Shown piece after piece: positions 50,591 to 63,200 of a DNA stretch of 64,000 nucleotides (the stretch's first letter is position 1; every line of letters starts with the position of its first letter). The notes under the pieces were generated by a model. The model saw nothing but the letters and a program-made list of their open reading frames with translations, did not search any database and was not told where the DNA came from. The DNA comes from Brachypodius melanocephalos (Eukaryota; Chordata; Aves; Passeriformes; Pycnonotidae): contig VZSR01001479.1 of the NCBI GenBank assembly GCA_013398615.1, forward strand, positions 13,785,064 to 13,849,063. The letters are read 5' to 3'. The translations under genes were made by a program, and so were the position numbers.

Positions 50591-53500
50591 CAGAGGGACC
50601 AGCTGGAAGTAAAAAAAAAATCTCAGCAGTGATGATGCCATCCACAGACATCTTTTGAGGGAGGAAGACAACTAAAGAATGCAACAAACGAGAATGGCTA
50701 CGTGCAATTTCAGCCACATGCAGGAGAGGCTGATAACATCCTTCCACCAATGTCTATCAGTTGCCCCCCACACAGACTTCTAGGAGAAAGAAAAAAGCTC
50801 CTTCCTTTCCAACCTCCAGTGAGATGCCTCACTATTAACTTGCTGGCTGTGGGTTTTTAAGTGGTTTATATCTGCAATGCCATAATTAAGAGAACTGGTC
50901 CAACTAAAGAGAAGTGTATCTGATTAAAAGTGCTCTCTAAAGTTGCACTGTCATTTACCAAAATATACCCATATTCTTTGGGGGAAAAAACTTAAGCCTA
51001 GAAAGAATATTAAATTGCAGCTGAAACAATAAAACATCCTGCAATGTAATTATTAGGTAATAATGAAATGCAAAACCAATACACTTCAACAACTAGAGGA
51101 CCATGGAAAGGAACACAGACAAGAGGGACAAAAAAGACTTTTCAGATTCAGTTATTACCAGACACCCCGATCAGGCTTTATGAAATGCTCCTTTTATCAA
51201 GACTTTCCAGCATTATATAGAAAACAAACCAAGAATTGGCTTTTTTTTTTTCTTGAGGGAATGCTACTTAAGAGTATTGTTTACAGATTTTTTTTATTTA
51301 TTTGACACAAAATGTTCCAGATACATCTGTAATCAACTATTCTCTCACTTCAGAGGTCACAGAAATACATATATTACCCATTTAGGATGCTAATTTTCCA
51401 AATATAGTGAAGATGTTTCCTTCCAACAGTGAAGATGTTACCACACCCAAAAATGGATTATGAACAGATTTCTGGATTCCCAAAGTTATAAGAACCAAAT
51501 AGGATGCCGCTTTTTCAAGATCAGACATAGTGCACATTTTTTAGTAAGACACAGAAATTGTCAAAAATTCTGATCTTACAATACAGAACACAGATCACAT
51601 ATTTTTGTTCATAGGTTACAGATGAGTTTGACCTCCATCTATCTTTTTCTCTAGACGTTACTGTTTTTTTTTAGGATCCAGGGATTTTGTGTATCAAATG
51701 AACATCAAAAGACCAACCAAACTTAACATATTTCTTTAGCTCTGTTTCTCATTTCTCTGCCTTATAATACAGATTCAAGTTTTGACATTTTACAAGTATA
51801 TTAATTTAATTCCCCTCTTTACTATGATGAAAGTTTATGCTTAGTGCTGCTTCACTCACCTCTGAAAAGTTGAGAGTTTATTTGAGAGTAAAGATTTTTT
51901 GTTTTCTCATTCATTTTCTTTGCTCTGAAATCCAATTCCCTAACAACAACTTTTGTGAAGCAGCTTTGTTCTCAGCTCTTATCTATATCTTCCAAGATCA
52001 TTACAACTACAATGGTAACTCACCACCAAAATTCAGTGTACAGTGTAATAAAGTCTTGAGACACTAACTGCTTCTCCCTGAATAGAAATTTAGCTTTGAA
52101 CTGGCATGAGGAGGTGACAAGGCAAATATATTCTGTATCAGGCAAAATCTGGGCATTGTCTTCATGTTCAGCTACAGAAGAAATCATACTAATATAGCCT
52201 GAAGGTGATAAATTAATTTTGGCTAGGTTCCTGTCTGGGAGGAAAGAACAATTTTCCTAATGAGATAAAGATGAAGGAAGACAAGGACCTTTAGGCAATT
52301 GGAATTTAGTCTGAGAGAGGCTCTAATAAATCAGGTTGTGCTTCTCTTTGTTTAAGGAAATACCTGTTAGGAGATCTGGGGCCTGTTTATTTTTCTCTGA
52401 CAAACCTGATTTTCTTGGCAGTTCACAAACTCAGAATCATAAATTAAAACGAGAATAAAAGCAGGTGGTCAAGTTCAAGTTTCAAATTCTTTTTTCATCT
52501 AAAGTAAACAAATCTCAGCTGATGGGACTCAATTTACACAGATCTCCTGCTACTTGGAAACTTGCAATTCCATGTCCAAAGTATCCACACCCAGATGAGC
52601 AGATTTGCTCATAAAAGTTGCATTAGAAAAACCAGAGAACATCAATATTCTCACAAAGATGCACACTAAATATCAAGAGACCAGATGGGAAGGATCCAAA
52701 ATCACATGGAAGTAGCAACTGGAGAAGATGCAGCCCCCTCACTGAGTTCCCTTCGTGTGGCACAGACTCCACAGACTTTGGGCAAGCTCATATTGTGAGC
52801 AGTGGATTTAGCACATGACCACTTCACTTTCCTGTAGCTCTGCTATCATTGCTGATAGCAGCAGAGTACATCCTGTCCAAAGGGGTCACTCAGCTGAACA
52901 CACAAGGTTCCTGTACCACAGCCACATTACAAAAGGCAGATTCTGCTTCATCAGTCTCTCACTTCAACCTTTGAGAAAAGACAATTATTTCTATCTCTGC
53001 CACTGCCTTTCAAGTAGAATAGTTTGGGACCTGTTGCTATCCTAAACTGACAAAGGCCAGGCCCCAAGTCACTCAGGCTGCTGGGAAGGCAGCTGCGCCA
53101 GCTCCACTGCCCCACAAGCTGTGCACTGCTGCCCCTCTGTTATGCCAACCCAGGACATCATGTAGTCATTACCAACAGCACAGAAAGATTGGGGCACTTG
53201 GATAGGAGTAACAAAAAAGGCAGGACAATCCCCTTGGGGAGTTCACACTTTGATCCATACACAGTGAGTGTGTAACCATCTCTTGAGAAAGCACCATGTG
53301 CTCTGCTGCTTCCATGGTCATGGGCAGCAGCAGTGTCTCAGCCTGTCTCTGCCTAATTGCTGACAGACTAATCACCATCCCTCTTTAAGGACAAGAATGC
53401 CAAAGCCTGGATTTGTCAGATTCTTAAATATCAATTTCAGAGTGTTTAAGAAAGGAAAGGTCATATTTAAATGCTAGGTTTAAAGTTACAATAGGCTAAG

Positions 53501-55957
53501 AAAGCAACCACCTCTATGAAAAGACTGCTGTATTTCTGACCTAGACTGTGCACTTCATTTTTCACCACAGAAATTAATAAAAAGCTAGAGCCAGCATTTA
53601 GATTATAAATTTGAATGCAATAAAACCTTTCAAGTTGCCTTGGATATTATAAAATTCTGTACCTGAAATACTCTGTATCTGAGGGATTATATCAGCCATT
53701 ACTCTAGGACTCCCTGTACAACAAACCAGATTTTTTCATGCTTGTCCTCTGAGACACCAGCGAGTGGCTGTCTCTCTGAAAGGAACACAAGGCAGAAAAG
53801 CTAAATTCATCCTCCCATTCCTTTCCTGTGCCACAAGAGCTGTCATGCCCAAAGTGCAGCAGACCTTTTGACCGTTTTCAAGAGTGCAAATTTGCTTTCA
53901 GTAACGTCACAAACATCCAGCACTTGAGAAATTTATGTATCTTTGAACAAACACGCTATAGCTTCCATGGCAATTCTTAAGAATTTCAACAGGACGTGTA
54001 TCTACCTCAGAGATTTATTTAAACCATGACAAGAATTAAAAATGCATATAACTGGGAATGAACAATATTTGAGGTCTACCTCTATCCTAGGCTTCTAGGA
54101 TTTATTTCTCTGAAACTTTTCATCTAACTAATTTGGACAATAACAAATCACGCAGTTGGGCATTTACTCACAACACACCTGTAGCAGATGAAGAAGCTTC
54201 TCTGGAAGGGCCAGGAGCATGGTTCTTACCTTGCTCTCAAAGAATGAAAAGTAAATGACAGCAGCTTCAGTCTCTGAGACTGCAGATGAGTCTCTGAGAT
54301 CAGTCTCTGTGAGCTGATGCAATATTGTTCACTGCAACATTCATCTCATAGTATAATGATTGCAAAACCACATGACCACCACCAATTCCATGTCTTTCTG
54401 CTTTAGATGTATGCTTCTACAGTGTCCACATGGGCCACACAAGATGGTGTGTATTTAAATCAATATCTTCTAGACACAGCAATGCAAGCTCCTAGTACTT
54501 AAGAATTTACAGCATACTGCAAATAGTAAAATATTCTCTCTTGGAAATATTGTTTAAAAAAAAAATCAATCAACTTCTCTAAATGCTGACACGGCAATTC
54601 AAATTTGTTTGTTTGTTTTTTTAATACTTTTTCCTTAGAATGAGGATGAATAAAAATCTGTATAGCTTCTCATTATTTTTGTTTCAACACATCACTGCTA
54701 CCATTATAAACTAAAGCTCTGGGTCTCCACAACTAAGGAAACCAACTTCAGACTGAAGCTCTTCTTTTTGCCAGATGACCACACCCGTATTTATAGCTAC
54801 CACCATTAAAGCACATTTTTACTGAAATCTAGATACATATGTTAAAGAACTCTACAGTGTTTCAGCCCTTCAAAACAATTTCCCTCAAAGTGTATGATAT
54901 AATTGATACCAAAAGATTATTTAAGTTAAGTTTACCAATAAGTTTGCAGTTAGCAAGCAACATGAGTAAGTTCTCATCTGCAGTAATACAAGCAGGATTT
55001 ACAAAAGCTGTTCTGAATGCTGCTTTAACCAACTAAAGTGCTGACCTCAGTTCTGTAAAATCAAAACAGGACATATATTTCTTGGAAGATTTTTGTAACA
55101 CCTTCTCTTTGTCACACCACCTTCAGCAGTGACAGCAAGGGATTCTAGGCTGCTAATTGCATTCTATCCCATTAACGCTCATGACCTGACCTGAAAGAAC
55201 AGATCCAGACAGTTCTATGCTTCCTGTTCTGAATTCTGCTGTAGTCTTTCAAATTTACTCACATTCTACAGTTTCAAAAATACAGAGAAAAGCACATGCC
55301 ATATTTTCTGGATAATTTTTTTTTCTTCTTTATTTGGTGGGACTTAAGCACATGCATAAATGCTTTCCTGAATCGATGCCAATATGCTATAAAATGACAA
55401 TAACTTATGTACCACTTCTAAACATAATGCTCTTTGTAAAGAAACTTGGAAAGTAAAAGTTTTTTCTCAGAAATAACCTAAAAAAAAGTATAAAAATCAC
55501 AATTGTCAAACATTTTCCAATTCAGCTTTGCTAAATGAAAAACTTCAAAACAAAACCTTTTATTACAAACTTCTAAGAAGGAATGCATCTAATAGTACAA
55601 ATTAATGGCTTCTAAATGGAGGATCAATATCTCATTGTATTTTACACAAAGAGCTAAAACCCCATTGCTGTAACAATACAGAAAAAGAGAAAGCTTTACA
55701 GATCAGGTTACCTGTCTGATTTGATGTTTTTAATAGACTATACATCTGGCTATAGCCATTTCAGAGTCTCAATCACAATCATTAAAAGGAGAGATTTTAA
55801 AAAGGGCAGTTTATGACTTAAGTATTTAGTACCATTCCATCAACACTGAAAACAACTTTTAAAGGAGACATAACTAGCTGACAATTATAAAGCAGCATTT
55901 TGGTGTTGCTCTATATCATGACAGATTACTTAGATTAAATGATAGGTATTATCTTAC

Positions 55958-56040
55958 CTGATACATTCCAACTCCTATGTGTTTGGGCTCGATTTTCACT
56001 AGCTCAGCTAATGGGTCTTGAACGCGCCTGGCTATGGAAA
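55958..56040 (-). CDS. SRBD1: SRBD1 coding exon (end of YqgF-like region)
   Basis: An 83-bp exon with acceptor TTCTGTTTTTCAG before 56040 and donor CAG|GTAAGA. It enters with two bases (phase 1; the residue would be xTT, probably Val) and then encodes SIARRVQDPLAELVKIEPKH and IGVGMYQ. The S-IARRxQDPLAELVKIxPKxIGVGxYQ motif is a hallmark of Tex-family proteins, found at the end of the YqgF/RuvC-like domain. It is the most upstream SRBD1 exon in the window. The preceding exon, expected to encode a segment ending near the family's L-D-P-x-x-R-S-A motif, was not found in 56041-64000. Confidence 0.97.
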
Positions 56041-57049
56041 CTGAAAAACAGAATTAGAAGAGAGCTATCACTTTTCTCTGAAAAACCTGAATCAAGTAAT
56101 TGCTTTTGCTAAGGTGTTTTGAGGGTTTTTTTTACTTCTTCTGTGCATTTAATTTTTTTAAACCTGGAAATAATCAATAATATAGCAGACTCTTTTTTCA
56201 TTGTTAGACAAGGAGATCACACGTACATTAATCAAACTTTTAATTTAATAATTCCTGCAAAGACCTAGGGACATATTAAACTGTAATCATGACATTCAAA
56301 AAGTTTTTCTGAGCCACAGAGCTAATAAATAAAACTGTGTACACTGTATTTTTCCCTTTGTACTCATACTAAACACATATGCAACATTTAACATTAAACT
56401 ATGTAAGAACGTTTAACCTGAAATCACAGATACAAAGAAACAAATAAACATTTAAAAAATAACAGTATCTCTGCACAGACTTATTTGATACAGCACTTCC
56501 TGAGGTATGTATCAGATGTTTATATATTTATCTAATTCAACCATAAAATTCAGTGTTCACTTTGAAAATGGTTCTTGGACTTTACTAATCTAAGCTGCAC
56601 ACCAAAGCACATCAATTTACTATCTGTCACCCTTATAACCACATTTAGAAAAACAAAAGCAATTTCCAACATTTCTGATGCCATTAAGAGCATATGGGAA
56701 GAACCTTTGGTCTTTTTAAATCCAAATGTTGAATCAAGACTGCATTTTTGAAGGCTGTACTTATTGATAAATCATTTGCTTAACAAAATCTCAGAAGTAA
56801 AAGCATATTTCCAAACATCAATTTATAAACTTGGTCTGATTCTGCAGATATTGAGTTGTATTCAGTATTTGCAACTGTACTCCTCTGACATATATGAAAC
56901 TAGAAGAGTTCTATCTACCAATGTTACATCTATAAATTTTTTTTCCTCCTGACTTAAGACAAAACAGGTTAGCTGGCTTAGCAGCTCTTAAAACGTTCAT
57001 TCTACCTAGTAAACACTAACAAAAACCAAAAGTATTTACAGGTATTCCA

Positions 57050-57235
57050 AAAATCTTTCCAAATAAAGACCAAAAACCCTAAAAAAAAGCAAACAAACAA
57101 GTAAAACCCTAAATCCCAAGAAGCCCACAAAAAGCAACCCCCCCCCAAAAAACCCCAACAACACAAAAACATCCTAACGCAACAAAAATGAAAACAAACC
57201 CCTCTAAAAATAAAAAAACCGCAAACATAAATGCC
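57050..57235. repeat. A/C-rich low-complexity tract
   Basis: The plus strand is almost free of G and T, with runs such as aaccccaacaac and a block of nine C. The minus strand therefore has GGGG and G9 runs. It creates a spurious 119-codon minus-strand frame rich in F, C, W, L and G (57002-57361). Confidence 0.85.
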
Positions 57236-57639
57236 CGACCTTGTTGCCAAGGCTGTTTTCTCTACACTTTCTAAAGTGCACATGCACTTGTGCAAGAATA
57301 AGAAAAGTGGGACTGAAGAAAGCTGTGGGCTTTTAAAAGCTATGTCCAGAATCAACCCCACAAGGCATCGGTCATTTCAAGAGTGTTTTATATTTAAATA
57401 CATTTTTAAGCAAATCAGGAGAGAGTTAGAGGCAGAACAGACAGGAGTTAGGAGTAAATATATACATATATTCACAGTGGTTTGGTCAACAACACACACA
57501 ATGCTAAAACAGGAATACTGGAAATATCTCTGGTGTTCATCAGCTGATTTCACACATACATATATGTGTAGGAAAACATGCACATGGTTATAATTATCAT
57601 ATATATAAAATAACCCGTAAGTCCCTTTACTGGATCACA

Positions 57640-58075
57640 GAAGTAATGTATGCATTCACAGAAGTGTTCAGGCTGGACATACCTCTGGAGAACACAGGCT
57701 GCCTTGTCTAACACCCCTCCTGAAACAGGGTTTGCTACAGCAGGTTGCCACAGATCATGTCCAGCTGAGTGGAGACTTCACAACCTGTCTGGTCAATCCA
57801 TTCCAGTGCTGAGCCACTAACAATGGGTACATGTTTTCCTGTGTCCAGATTGAATTTGTTGTGTTCCAGTCTGCACCCAATACCCCTTGTCCTAACAGTG
57901 GGCTCTGCTGAGAAGGGTCTGCTGCTCTCTTCTTCATTCCCTCCCACCAGGTACTCACAATCCTTTTTAAGATCCCCCTCAGCCTCCTTCAAGCTAAGCA
58001 TTTCCAGGTTTTTTGGGTTTTCCTTGTATGAAAGGTGTCCCAGTCCTTAATCATCCTTGAGGCCTAATTTAAACA
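57640..58075 (-). mobile_element. CR1 LINE 3' region, antisense copy
   Basis: Read on the minus strand it follows the order of avian CR1 3' regions: aaggatgattaaggactggg, acacctttcatacaaggaaa, gcttgaaggaggctgagggg with atctt, then a segment matching the usual caggggaggtttaga / ggaatggattgacc region, and finally the end motif acttctgtga (twice, near 57640-57665). It is diverged and has indels. It spans roughly 435 bp and lacks the ORFs, so it is a 5'-truncated copy. The open frames on it (57735-58001 minus, 57769-58050 plus) are non-coding. Confidence 0.85.
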
Positions 58076-58450
58076 GCAACCATCACTACTGCAGGGTGTT
58101 AAAGGCTTCACAGCGTTTCAGAAAAGGACTTGACTAAACATTTGTACTTGAAGCCAAAACAGTAGCCAGAGATATGCAGGCTCCTCAAACCACAACTGTA
58201 AAGTTTATCAATTAAATGCTGCACTAGAGACTTCACTTTTTAAGATTTGCACTGTTAAATGCACAGTTAACGTGAAGTTCACTGCTCGGTCACGCAAGGC
58301 TTTTCATATCCTTTAATATCCATTTTAACATGCTGACAAAAGCAGTTTGCTAGCTAGGCTCAGAAAGCACTGTGCTGGTGACATCTGATATGCCTGCTTC
58401 TCTGATAGAGAAGTTCTAAATTCAAAGACAATCACGTATACCCTCTTGTC

Positions 58451-58465
58451 AAAAAAAAAAAAAAA
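58451..58465. repeat. Poly-A run
   Basis: Fifteen consecutive A on the plus strand, with no attached element recognised. Confidence 0.8.
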
Positions 58466-59033
58466 TCCAGAAAAGGTTTATCAGTGTAAGCACAGCAGTT
58501 ATCACTTACACAAGTATAGCTCACTGCAGAAATGCTTTCCTATTACAATAATTCATATTAATTACTTTGAAATACTAGTCATCCCCCACCTAACAAACAA
58601 AAGCGAAACAAAACACCAGTGAAAGTAGTATTGATCCAAACCAGGAAACACTTACAATGATGTATTTCTTCTGAATGCACTGATGCCTGTGCACAGAGAC
58701 TATATTTGTCCTTCAGCAACCATCATTAAACTCAGTTTCTTTAATACCCATACAGTGTTTCAGAGAATTTTCTTTTAGTTCTACCTAACGGCAAAACATA
58801 TTTCAAAAGTTACATTTTAGATAAGCTGAGAGCAAATACCTCTCACTGTCCACATCTCCTTTCATTATATCTTTTAAAACCAGACAACTATTTGGATAGG
58901 TTGATACAGGAATTTTCCAAGCCTAGCTTTCTCTTGGGAAACTTCAATTAAAATGTAAAATTTAGACTCTTTTTGTCATCTTAGCTTGGTTGACAATGCT
59001 GTCATATCCCTAGGAGGCTTCCAGTGAAGGCAT

Positions 59034-59154
59034 AGGACCTGACCCAGCAAAGCACTTCAGCACAGATGCATGTCAGAATTCCCACTGGAACGAGCAAAAC
59101 TATTCACACGCATAAAGTTACAGAGACATTTAAGTGCTTTCCTGGATCAGGCCT
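59034..59154. repeat. Ancient palindromic amniote repeat (MITE-like), near full length
   Basis: A 121-bp element with inverted ends. The left arm is aggacctgacccagcaaagc followed by acttcagcac. The right arm, reversed, is aggcctgatccaggaaagca followed by cttaaatgtc. The centre keeps remnants of cccattg...gcaaaactattcacacgcat. This matches the general plan of a widespread reptile/bird palindromic repeat whose ends read gatcctgcaaagcacttaag. It is probably a non-autonomous DNA-transposon fossil. Confidence 0.7.
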
Positions 59155-60188
59155 AATAGTTCCAATATTGAAGCAGGAAGATCAGCTAACAGTCAGTTAG
59201 ACGATTAAGGGGTGCAGCTCCTACGGTCAATACTAGCAGGATAGCCTAAAGCCACCACTAAAGCTGCCACTTCACTCTAGAACTTTTCCAATCAATAAAT
59301 AAAAGAGAGCACAGTAGGAAAAATGAAGGAGTTGTCAACACTCTCTCTAAGCAGAAATTCAGTCAAGATTAGCATGTACTGCCTCTTGTATAGGCAAACC
59401 CATTTATTTTTTAATGGAGTAGTTGCACACTGCAATAGATGGACTTTCTGGGGGGCAATGAGGCTCCACTCTGGCCATTTGATCCAAGTGGCTGGACTCT
59501 AACAATACAAGTACAGTACTACTGAAGGCATCAGGGCTCTGCAGAAGTGTGAGGTCTACTACCCTGGAGCAGAGACAGTAAAATCTGATGCTCTGGCATT
59601 TTCTTCTGAAAAACTACATCAAGACTATAAAATTTGTTTTTCATTTTCAAGTGTTTTACATGGGGTACATTATAAAAACCATGCATTTCAGAAGACTAAC
59701 AACAAAACAGTAATGCATTCTTACTTCTGTAGATATTAAGGTATTCTTCACTTTTGCCCAAGCAAAAAAAAAATTAATTATATTATGGCATGTAGGGCAA
59801 AATGAGAAAATCAGATTTCTCAAAGGTTATCAGCATGGCCAAACATGAAAAGTTTGAGAGATGCCTTTATTAAAGTATGCTAGTCTAAGTAAAATATGGA
59901 AAAAAAAAAAAAACCCTAATCAATACTAAACAGGGCATTAAAATCAGGATGGCACGACCCTTTATTAGAAAGTCACAAGATCTGCACACCCCATTAACGC
60001 AAAGCTTGGAGCTGTGAATCAGGATGAAAATATTATTGCAACACTTGGAAAAGCAGTAACATTACTATGCTGCCTTTCAATAAATTTATGTAAAATTTTA
60101 ACACTTGAAGGGACAGAGTGGTCTAGGTGGTCTTCTGACTTCAGTGTAGATGTATTTCACATCCAAGTGCAACGAGAAAGAAGACTAT

Positions 60189-60232
60189 AACATATAGTCT
60201 ATATTATATAGTATATATATAATATATTTACT
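60189..60232. repeat. Alternating AT-rich tract
   Basis: A run of catatagtctatattatata followed by gtatatatataatatattta. It is low-complexity sequence prone to cruciform formation or length change. Confidence 0.8.
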
Positions 60233-63200
60233 GTAATCCTGTCTTGTCATTAGATAGGACATACTGTGCTATTTCATTAGAAAAGCAGTTTAACAGCTTG
60301 GAAGTCTCAATTCACTCCATACTTCGGTTATTTGACAAGACAAACTCAGCAGGCAGTAAAGTATGTTTGTGTGTCAGTGATCAAGATGCCATTGTGGTGG
60401 GCAAAAAACATCTGTAAGAGTTGCTTGCACAGCTCATGCCAATCTCTGCCTGATCTTCATAGAAAGTGAGGAGTTACATTAAAATCTTTTGTTTCCTAAC
60501 GGCTAATAAGCAGATATGCCCTCATGCCCTAATTATGTGGCTACTCCTGTACTAAAGACCAAATCACTAATTTCACATTGAGAAATTTAAAATTAAGATA
60601 ATTTTCTTCAAACATATGTCAGATAACTCTGTTTCTTTAGTAATTTCTACAGCAAGCAATAGCATATTGCACACAAATCATAGAAGAGTTTTCATTCAGG
60701 AATACTGGTAACAGTATTCAGGCTAAATCTTTTCAGACTAAAGACAGAAAAAAACTGGCCAGACTCAACAGTGAAGGGCCAAAACAACACATCAGCCTTA
60801 CTGTTTCTCTGCATGGTATCTATAGAAGGGCCACATCAGCTGCCAGCCCTAAAAAATAGAATTAGTGCTAGCTTCTTCAGCTACCTGCCTCACTTCAATA
60901 ACAGAATAGGTCTAAAGCAATAATGAAGACCCAAATCAGACATGCAGACAATTTAGGGTGCAAGGGCAGCTGGAAGTCTTGTCAACTAGATGAAATTTAT
61001 TATCGTTTCAAGTATTTTGCCCACTTTGGGGGCAGCCTGCCAACTTCTGTGTTCAGACAATTGCATATTTAAATGTTCTCTTTTTGCGTTGCTTTATATA
61101 AGAGACACACCATAAAGCAAGAGTTTAATGGCTTAGGTGAGGAAAGAGTGCAAATGAGGAAAGCTTATGGGTAGAAAAATAAAAAAGTTTCAATTTCTTT
61201 CAGTTACAGTGGCATTCAAATGTTGCTTAACATCTTAAGCAAAAAAAAAAGTTTTTGGCCAAAAGTCCAGGATGATGGCATTCCTCCTTTTAAACACTTC
61301 TTCACATAAGGATAAAATGTGTCAGAGTCAATAACTGTGACAGCTTAGCTACCCCACATGAGTGGGAGCATTTGTTTTGAGCTTTGAAAAAATGTGAAGC
61401 TTCCAGATGTGAGGGCAGTAGATAGTTTTATAACTGCTTTGCAAATAAATATATGGCAACCACAAGCTATTAAGCTATGATGAGTTCAACTTCAATTTTG
61501 TCATCAATGAGAACATTCTGTATCTTTATAATAAAACCTCACTATTTCATTCTTGCTGAGACATGCTACTATATAATATCCAAGTAACTCATCCACCCTC
61601 CTATTTTAAATTAACCTTTGCACCTCCAAAGTCTGGGTTGAAACTTCAATGTCAATGAAATTAACAAATAATATCTTAAGGTAATCAGGGACTAACTCAC
61701 AAATGCGTAAGTAATTACTGTCAGTATATCATACCAGAGTAGATATGGAAACATTACAACTTTTTAAATCCTTTTATAAAGTCTATTATTGTATTCAAGA
61801 TCAATTACTCTCCATAAGTATCTGCAATAATGTTTACTCAGTGATCGATTGTTCAGGTTTCCTGAGTCCTGGATGCTTTCTATCCTGTTGACCTGAATTT
61901 CACCCTCCTTGCAAAGGATACAGTGAAACGTACAGTAGTCTTTTCATTAAGCATTCTTTCTCAGGAGGTCAGGATTTGTGACACAGTTTTGAATCCTCAT
62001 ATATCTTCTTGGTGGGTTTAAAGTAGGCAATTTATTTTAAGCAACTGTTCAACAGCTGCATTTCATCCAAAGCTCTTCTGTAGCAAGTGAGCAGGTTTTT
62101 GTTTTAAAAAGGTTACATTTTAGTTTACTTTTAACTCCATAAAACTGATAATCTGTTATTTGCCTAAGATTAATGAAATAATGAATGACAATATTCTACT
62201 TATTTATTACAAAAAAAAAATCTTTAAAAGAGATGGGTTGAATACAAGAAAGTTAGAACTACGTTTAAAGATAAAACTTCGACAAGTGAATATTACTATG
62301 CAGCCTTTTAAAGTCAATATTTTTTTCTTAGAAACACCCTCAAAAACACTTTTCTCAAGCATCAGTAATTTCTGTATCACAGAATAGTATCAATTTTTAT
62401 CCAAGATGAGATAGGGGACATATAAGCATTTAGCTGAAGCCTGATGTGATTTTTCTGTCATGGAAATGAGTTAGTTTCAGAAGATGGTATAAACTCTGAA
62501 AAAACTCTTCCCCATCTCTTCAGCCTAAAAGGTAGATATCATCAATATCCTTTTTACAGTCACACTGCTGACACTAACTGCATTGCTATACATTGATTAC
62601 TGTTACTACTTAAAATAAAAAATTACTTGGAAGTTCTAATCTTACAAGAGCTAATCATCTGTATCTCAGAAGAGTCATTTGTATCAACAACAAATATTAA
62701 CCTTTTGTAAGGGATCAGAATGTTCTTTTCTATGCCTGTAGTAAGAAAAGCAGCTTTGGCAAATAACACATCAAATCCCAGTATTAAAAGGAAACCAAAA
62801 CTCCTCGAATTGAAGAGCATCCTGGCACTGGCCATTCCTCTAGCTCTACACCTAAAGGAAGCAACAAAGCCTTCAAAAGGAAATGCAGACGCAACACATG
62901 CACAGAGTTACACCAGAAGGGGGGAAAGTGAACGGTTCTCACAGCTCTTTTTGCTAAGGGAAAGCAGCTTGACCAGAGCACACACAACTTGCAGACAGCA
63001 GATCAAACTCCTCTACTCCAGCCCACTCCTGAGCTCTACAGTGCCAGTAAGCAGGATGTTCATGATTGTACACCACCTCTCCCACATGCCCTGAGGTTTA
63101 CACAGCTTAGAAAACATTAGATTCTTGTCTAGAACAACAAGTAAACTACAAGACTACAAACATCTCAAACATCTGTGTAAAAACCCATTCAGGATTGTGC

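Larger units (their letters stand above)
25198..55957 (-). other. SRBD1: Large SRBD1 intron (30.8 kb, phase 0)
   Basis: The longest intron in the window, with donor CAG|GTAAGA at 55957 and acceptor TCTCAG before 25197. The two flanking exons join as GVGMYQ-HDVSQ, a junction conserved in the family, so no constitutive coding exon is missing. Contents are a possible cryptic exon (25682-25806), old palindromic repeats, several perfect hairpins (32838-32875, 45467-45492, 50540-50590), an A-rich run at 44752-44790 beside a CpG-containing patch, and otherwise AT-rich sequence. Open frames of 60-143 codons occur on both strands but none has recognisable domains. No second gene nested in the intron can be supported. 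Confidence 0.88.

Noticed and set aside
57002..57361. 119-codon minus-strand frame looking like a membrane protein
   Set aside because: The hydrophobic F/C/W/G-rich product comes from an A/C-rich low-complexity tract read on the other strand.
57735..58050. Open frames on both strands of 67-93 codons
   Set aside because: They sit in the untranslated 3' region of an antisense CR1 copy.
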